Positions 59,262-64,000 of a stretch of 64,000 bases of DNA are shown piece after piece (positions within the stretch are counted from its first letter, which is position 1; each line of letters opens with the position of its first letter). Below the pieces are notes generated by a model. The model saw only the letters and a program-made list of their open reading frames with translations, did not search any database and had not been told where the DNA came from. The position numbers and the translations under genes are program-made. Source of the DNA: Proteus alimentorum (GTDB lineage Bacteria; Pseudomonadota; Gammaproteobacteria; Enterobacterales; Enterobacteriaceae); NCBI RefSeq assembly GCF_002607735.1, contig NZ_NBVR01000018.1, positions 186,001-250,000 of the forward strand. Direction: 5' to 3'.

Positions 59262-61217
59262 ATGGTTAAGAACGTGTTGAAAATTTCAACATTAGCAATG
59301 TTTGTCGCATTCAACGTGAATGCTGCGACAGTCGATCTTCGTATTATGGAGACGTCTGATGTTCACAGTAACTTAATCGACTTTGACTACTTCAAAGACA
59401 AATCAACTGAACAGTTTGGTTATGTCCGTACTGCTAATTTAATTAAAGCAGCAAAAGCTGAAGCAACCAATGCGATTTTAGTTGATAACGGCGACTTGAT
59501 CCAAGGTAGCCCGCTGGCTGACTATCAAGCAGCTAAAGGCTTAGAAAAAGGCGAATCTCATCCAGCTCACCAGCTGATGAACACCATGGGCTACACAGTA
59601 GGTAACTTTGGTAACCATGAATTTAACTATGGTTTAGATTACCTGAAAAAAGCCATTGCCGGTGCTAAATTCCCTTACATCAACGCCAACGTGATGGATG
59701 CGAAAACAGGCAAAAACTATTTCACACCTTATATTATTGTTGATACACCAGTAAAAGATCGTGATGGTAAAGAACACACTATCAAGATTGGTTATATCGG
59801 CTTCGTACCACCACAGATCTTAATCTGGGATAAAGCCAATCTGGATGGTAAGGTCGTTGTAAACGATATTACAGAAACAGCGAAAAAATTCGTCCCTCAA
59901 ATGAAAAAAGAGGGTGCTGACCTGATTGTGGCTATTCCTCACTCTGGTTTTGCGTCAGAGCCGTACAAAGCAATGGCTGAAAACTCTGTTTATTATTTAA
60001 GCGAAGTTGAAGGCATCAATGCAATCATGTTTGGTCACGCTCATGGCGTATTCCCAAGCAAAGAATTTGAAGGCATTAAAGGCGTAGATACAGCGAAAGG
60101 TACTGTAAACGGTATTCCTGCTGTTATGCCTGGCCAATGGGGTGATCACTTAGGTGTCGTTGATATGGTTATCAATAACGACAGCGGTAAATGGGTGATG
60201 ACACAAGCAACGGGTGAAGCGCGCCCTATCTTTGATAAAGCAAACAAAAAAGCATTAGTTGAACGTGATGCTGAATTAGCACAAATCATTGAAAAAGCAC
60301 ACCAAGGTACCCGTGATTTCGTGGGTAAACACATTGGTAAAGCATCTGCCAATATGTACAGCTTCTTAGCATTAGTACAAAGCGATCCAACTGTACAAAT
60401 CGTTAATGATGCACAAGTTGATTACACCAAACACTTTATTCAAGGTGATCCAAACTTAGACGGTTTACCAGTATTAGGTGCAGCAGCGCCATTTAAAGCG
60501 GGTGGTCGTAAAAATGCACCAGCAGACTTCGTTGAAGTTGAAAAAGGTGATTTAACATTCCGTAACGCTGCAGATTTATACTTGTATCCAAACACATTAG
60601 TGGTTGTTAAAGCGACCGGTGCTGATGTTGTTGAGTGGTTAGAATGTTCAGCAGGTATGTGGAACCAAGTTGATCCTAATTCAACAAAACCACAAGAACT
60701 GATCAACTGGGATGGTTTCCGTACTTATAACTTCGACACTATTAGCGGTGTGAACTATAAAGTTGACTTAACTCAACCAGCTAAATATGACGTTGATTGC
60801 CAAGTCGTTAATAAAGATGCGAACCGTATCAAAGAAGTGACTTATGAAGGCAAGCCAATCGATCCTAAAGCCACATTCCTGATCGCAACCAATAACTACC
60901 GTGGATACGGCGGTAAGTTTGCAGGTACGGGTGAAGCAAATATTGCGTTCGCATCTCCAGATGAAAACCGTGCAATTTTAGCTTCTTACATTGCTAAACA
61001 AACGAAAGAAAAAGGTGAAGTTGCAACTAAAGCCGCTAACAACTGGTCATTCTTACCTATTAAGACTGACAAAGCGTTAGATGTACGTTTTGAAACTTCT
61101 CCAAGCGAAAAAGCCGCTGCATTTATTAAAGATTTCTCTCAATATCCAATGACCTTTGTGGAAAATGATGAAATCGGTTTTGCAATTTACAGAATCGATT
61201 TAACAGAGAAGAAATAA
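59262..61217 (+). CDS. cpdB: 2',3'-cyclic-nucleotide 2'-phosphodiesterase / 3'-nucleotidase CpdB
   Basis: 651 residues (E. coli 647). Sec signal (~21 residues, ends NVNA), then a calcineurin-like metallophosphoesterase domain with [27 protein letters not shown] and GHAHGVFP metal-binding motifs, and a 5'-nucleotidase C-terminal substrate domain ([14 protein letters not shown]). Periplasmic; opens 2',3'-cyclic nucleotides and dephosphorylates 3'-nucleotides, exactly the products of the RNase T2 encoded next. AAGGGG ribosome-binding site upstream (ATAAGGGGTGTGT). Followed by a terminator-like hairpin. Confidence 0.97.
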   Translation: MVKNVLKISTLAMFVAFNVNAATVDLRIMETSDVHSNLIDFDYFKDKSTEQFGYVRTANLIKAAKAEATNAILVDNGDLIQGSPLADYQAAKGLEKGESHPAHQLMNTMGYTVGNFGNHEFNYGLDYLKKAIAGAKFPYINANVMDAKTGKNYFTPYIIVDTPVKDRDGKEHTIKIGYIGFVPPQILIWDKANLDGKVVVNDITETAKKFVPQMKKEGADLIVAIPHSGFASEPYKAMAENSVYYLSEVEGINAIMFGHAHGVFPSKEFEGIKGVDTAKGTVNGIPAVMPGQWGDHLGVVDMVINNDSGKWVMTQATGEARPIFDKANKKALVERDAELAQIIEKAHQGTRDFVGKHIGKASANMYSFLALVQSDPTVQIVNDAQVDYTKHFIQGDPNLDGLPVLGAAAPFKAGGRKNAPADFVEVEKGDLTFRNAADLYLYPNTLVVVKATGADVVEWLECSAGMWNQVDPNSTKPQELINWDGFRTYNFDTISGVNYKVDLTQPAKYDVDCQVVNKDANRIKEVTYEGKPIDPKATFLIATNNYRGYGGKFAGTGEANIAFASPDENRAILASYIAKQTKEKGEVATKAANNWSFLPIKTDKALDVRFETSPSEKAAAFIKDFSQYPMTFVENDEIGFAIYRIDLTEKK

Positions 61218-61224
61218 GCCATTA

Positions 61225-61252
61225 AGCCTGCCCGTTCAGGGCAGGTTTTTCT
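61225..61252 (+). terminator. Terminator of cpdB
   Basis: CCTGCCC (61227-61233) and GGGCAGG (61239-61245) over GTTCA, then TTTTTCTT. RNase gene may have its own promoter or depend on read-through. Confidence 0.75.
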
Positions 61253-61302
61253 TACCTTTTTGAACCAAGAGAGTAAAATTCATTGCTCTTTAAGGGGATT
61301 TT

Positions 61303-62079
61303 ATGCGCTTTATGAAGCTATTACCTGCAGCTTTTGCTTTAGTGCTAGCAGGATGTGCAACGCAAGCACCTGAAATTACAGAACCATTAAAACCTCAAGC
61401 TAAATTAGTTGAAGGCGTATCTTGTATTTTACCTGATGCGCCAACAGCACCTTACGACTACATTGCTTCTAATGATCGCTATGGTCAAAATAGCACCGCA
61501 TCGACAGATTACTTTAAGTTAGCAATTAACTACTCACCGGCTTTTTGTGATTATAAAAGTAATAACATTAAACGTTTAAATAACGATAATGAAAAAGATC
61601 GTGCAAAACGTGAGTACGATAAATTTGAAATCCAGTGTTTCTCTGATAACAAATTTGGCTGGATTGTTCATGGGCTGTGGGCTGAAACCTGTGATGGTAA
61701 ATCATGGGAAGAGTGCCGTGATTGGAAAGACATACGCAAGCATCCTCGTTTATGTAAAGGCGATTTACCACCTTTAGAATACTCTGCTATCAAACCTTAT
61801 CTGTGTGATTCTCCGGGTATCGACTTACTGCAAGGTGAGTGGGAAAAACACGGTGTGTGTGCTTTTGATACACCAGATGCATTCTTTGGTAAACAAAAAG
61901 AGTTGTATGAAGCGTTAGTATTACCAGAAGGCCGTCCTTCAAACAGTGCATTGATTAAGTTCTTAAAAGAACACAATCCATCACTGAAGGATAAAGAAAT
62001 TCAAATTAATCGAGATGAATTCTATATCTGTTATAGCAAAGATTTCGAAGTAATTGATTGTCCGAAACGTGAATTTTGA
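61303..62079 (+). CDS. RNase T2-family ribonuclease (RNase I-like), predicted lipoprotein
   Basis: 258 residues. The N-terminus MRFMKLLPAAFALVLAGC has a lipobox (LAGC, Cys18); Ala follows Cys, predicting outer-membrane sorting by the +2 rule. T2 catalytic motifs: His123 in WIVHGLWAETC, then Glu179 and His183 in GEWEKHGVC; several cysteines for disulfides. It cleaves RNA non-specifically to 2',3'-cyclic nucleotides. E. coli RNase I is a soluble periplasmic protein of 268 residues, so lipidation is a notable difference. Good AAGGGG ribosome-binding site; 19 bases before the nucleotidase gene. Confidence 0.9.
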   Translation: MRFMKLLPAAFALVLAGCATQAPEITEPLKPQAKLVEGVSCILPDAPTAPYDYIASNDRYGQNSTASTDYFKLAINYSPAFCDYKSNNIKRLNNDNEKDRAKREYDKFEIQCFSDNKFGWIVHGLWAETCDGKSWEECRDWKDIRKHPRLCKGDLPPLEYSAIKPYLCDSPGIDLLQGEWEKHGVCAFDTPDAFFGKQKELYEALVLPEGRPSNSALIKFLKEHNPSLKDKEIQINRDEFYICYSKDFEVIDCPKREF

Positions 62080-62098
62080 TCTTAGGGATAAATTTTAA

Positions 62099-63721
62099 AT
62101 GAACCATAAATACAAACTCGTTGCACTAGCAGTAAGCTCAGTCTTATTAGCGGGTTGTGCAAAGAACTACGACGAAGCTAATGTTGTTGATGTGCGTGTT
62201 ATTGCAATGAACGACTTCCACGGTGCGCTAAAAGCGCCAGGTCCAAACAAACCTGGTGGTATCGAGCACATGGCTACGTTAATCAAAGAAATGAAGAAAG
62301 ATAACGCGAACAACATCGTTGTTGCTGCGGGTGATATGGTTGGTGCAAGCCCTCTGTTATCTTCAATGTTCCATGATGAACCTTCAATCGAAGCATTATC
62401 ATTAGCCGGCTTAGAAGCAACTTCTGTGGGTAACCACGAATTTGATAAAGGCATGGGCGAGTTACTGCGTAAGCAAAACGGTGGTTGCCACCCAGTTACG
62501 GGTTGCCAAGGTCCAACCGAATTTAAAGGGGCTGATTTCCAATACTTATCAGCAAACGTAACTGTTAATGAAACAGGTAAAACGTTATTCCCTGAATATG
62601 TTATCAAAGAATTTAACGGTATCCCTGTTGCCTTTATTGGTGTCACTTTAGAAGGTACTGCTGCAATTGTAACGCCTAAAGGTACTGAAGGTTTAAGTTT
62701 CCATAACGAAGCGAAAACCATCAATGCATTAGTGCCTCAGTTAAAAGCGCAAGGCGTTCAAGCAATTGGTGTTCTGATCCACGAAGGTGCCGCACAGCGC
62801 CGTGATGGTGGCCCAGTGAATATCAACGCATGTAATGGTATTACGGGTAAAGTTCTAGGTATTGTTGAGCAATTAGATCCTGCAATTGATTTCGTTGTGA
62901 CGGGTCATACTCACCAAGCTTATAACTGTACTATTAACGGACGTTCGGTGACTTCTGCACAATCTAACGGTGCAATGTTAACGCGTATCGATCTGAAATT
63001 AGACAAAACAACTAAAGATGTTGTTGATATCGAAGCACGTAATATTTGGGTTGATAACCGTAAATATGAAAAAGATCCAGCAGTCACTAAACTGTTAGAA
63101 GCTTACGAAAAAATCGCTACCCCATTAGCTAACCGTATTATCGGTAAGTTAGAAGGTAATTTAACTAAGCAAACTAACGACGCGGGTGAGTCTGCACTGG
63201 GTCAAGTGATTGCTGATGCGCATTTATATACTGCGAAACCAAAAGATATGGGTGGCGCACAAATCGCATTTATGAACAGCGGTGGTATTCGTGCTGATAT
63301 GACAGGTGGTGACGTTTCTTATAACGCAATCTACACTGTACAGCCATTCTCTAACGTACTGTTAACTCAAACGTTGACTGGTGAGCAAATCAAACGCCTG
63401 TTAGAACAACAATGGGATCGTTCACGCCCACAAGTGTTAGCGATTTCAGGTAACTTCCAGTACACATGGGATAGCAAAGCATCTAATGGTAACCGTGTTA
63501 TCGTTGAATCAATGAAAATTGACGGTAAACCCGTAGATATGAAAGCGAACTACCGTGTTGTGGCTAACGAATACTTAGCAACGGGTGGTAGTAACTTCTC
63601 AGTACTGAAAGAAGGTAAAGATCCTGTTTACAGCGTGCCAGATGTTGATGCAGTCGTGAAATACTTTGCTGAGCAGTCTCCAATTGCTCAACCAAAAGCG
63701 AATAACATCACACGTAAATAA
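62099..63721 (+). CDS. Bifunctional metallophosphatase / 5'-nucleotidase, predicted lipoprotein (UshA-like family)
   Basis: 540 residues. Lipoprotein signal MNHKYKLVALAVSSVLLAGC (Cys20, then Ala: outer membrane predicted). Calcineurin-like domain with IAMNDFHGALK, AAGDMVGASP, SVGNHEFDKG and VVTGHTHQAY metal ligands, then a 5'-nucleotidase C-terminal domain (AFMNSGGIRADM, YNAIYTVQPFSN, ATGGSNFSVL). Likely hydrolyses 5'- (or 3'-) nucleotides to nucleosides at the cell surface or periplasm. Cotranscribed with the RNase gene. It is not classic UshA: it is lipidated and contains an inserted Cys-rich GGCHPVTGCQGPTEFKG segment. Confidence 0.88.
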   Translation: MNHKYKLVALAVSSVLLAGCAKNYDEANVVDVRVIAMNDFHGALKAPGPNKPGGIEHMATLIKEMKKDNANNIVVAAGDMVGASPLLSSMFHDEPSIEALSLAGLEATSVGNHEFDKGMGELLRKQNGGCHPVTGCQGPTEFKGADFQYLSANVTVNETGKTLFPEYVIKEFNGIPVAFIGVTLEGTAAIVTPKGTEGLSFHNEAKTINALVPQLKAQGVQAIGVLIHEGAAQRRDGGPVNINACNGITGKVLGIVEQLDPAIDFVVTGHTHQAYNCTINGRSVTSAQSNGAMLTRIDLKLDKTTKDVVDIEARNIWVDNRKYEKDPAVTKLLEAYEKIATPLANRIIGKLEGNLTKQTNDAGESALGQVIADAHLYTAKPKDMGGAQIAFMNSGGIRADMTGGDVSYNAIYTVQPFSNVLLTQTLTGEQIKRLLEQQWDRSRPQVLAISGNFQYTWDSKASNGNRVIVESMKIDGKPVDMKANYRVVANEYLATGGSNFSVLKEGKDPVYSVPDVDAVVKYFAEQSPIAQPKANNITRK

Positions 63722-63747
63722 CGTATTTTCATACGCCTTGTGAAAAT

Positions 63748-63769
63748 CGCACCTCTTACGAGAGGTGCG
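63748..63769 (+). promoter_or_regulatory. Hairpin downstream of the nucleotidase gene
   Basis: CGCACCTCT (63748-63756) and AGAGGTGCG (63761-63769) with a TACG loop, no U-tract. Precedes the main terminator. Confidence 0.6.
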
Positions 63770-63782
63770 TAAATAAATAAAG

Positions 63783-63852
63783 AGAGCAAAGTGTTGAACA
63801 CAAAGGGTCCATCCCTACCTTTGTATTCATTACGCACTTTGCTCTTTTTTTA
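63783..63852 (+). terminator. Long nested-stem terminator at the end of the nucleotide-scavenging cluster
   Basis: Outer 11-bp stem AGAGCAAAGTG (63783-63793) / CACTTTGCTCT (63835-63845) encloses an inner stem ACAAAGG (63800-63806) / CCTTTGT (63818-63824) extended by GAA/TTC. A TTTTTTT tract follows. Unusually large for a terminator. Confidence 0.7.
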
Positions 63853-64000
63853 TGTTTTTTTATTCGCAAATGTGCGGGAATAAACATAAGAGTCAACGCC
63901 TTTACAAGGAACAATTTGTGATTCATTGTGTCATTTTGCGACAAAAGACTGCATTTTATCGTCATTATAAAGATCTAAACTTATAACGTTTAATGTTATA
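63853..64000. other. Right-edge non-coding sequence
   Basis: AT-rich, probably the upstream region of a gene outside the window. No feature assigned. Confidence 0.4.

Overview
The window is a contiguous piece of an enterobacterial chromosome with low G+C. Its backbone follows the 0-1 minute region of Escherichia coli (yaaA-talB-mog-dnaK-dnaJ-nhaA-nhaR-rpsT-ribF-ileS-lspA-fkpB-ispH-dapB-carA-carB), followed by a dkgA-yqhD / yghB-metC-exbB-exbD block and a full hydrogenase-2 operon. Protein sequences, base composition and the accessory genes suggest Proteus (P. mirabilis or a close relative). That assignment is inference from recognition; no search was run.

Layout. 1-3.6 kb: the 3' part of a large pore-forming/RTX-type secreted protein whose frame is open to the left edge. 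3.6-27.4 kb: housekeeping genes, including a heat-shock dnaKJ unit with two tandem sigma32-type promoters, the nhaA-nhaR sodium/proton unit, the ribF-ileS-lspA-fkpB-ispH operon, dapB, and carAB with two ARG boxes and a UUG start. 27.4-35.3 kb: an accessory island with a Hok-family type I toxin gene broken by fusion to a decayed IS200/IS605 tnpB, then a 7.1 kb inverse-autotransporter (intimin/invasin) adhesin on the minus strand. 35.5-42.4 kb: dkgA-yqhD, a SAM methyltransferase, yghB, metC, and Fur-box-associated exbBD.

42.4-44.3 kb is a 1.9 kb stretch without protein genes. It holds a strong rrn-P1-like promoter followed about 280 bases later by a clean rho-independent terminator, with stable hairpins between: a candidate undescribed small RNA (or remnant of a stable-RNA operon). 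44.3-54 kb is hybOABCDE-hypBCDE behind a perfect FNR palindrome. HypB carries an exceptionally long His-rich nickel-binding extension, and neither hypA/hybF nor hypF is in the cluster. yedE-yedF (sulfur/selenium-type transporter plus TusA-like protein) follow directly.

56.6-64 kb: convergent rdgC, then a 1.3 kb regulatory region with four CRP-like palindromes and one FNR-like site, then a porin, the periplasmic 2',3'-cyclic phosphodiesterase CpdB, a lipoprotein RNase T2 and a lipoprotein 5'-nucleotidase. Together these look like a dedicated extracellular-RNA/nucleotide scavenging module: porin entry, RNA cleavage to 2',3'-cyclic nucleotides, opening and dephosphorylation to nucleosides. This module and the candidate RNA at 42.9-43.2 kb are the most interesting items in the window.
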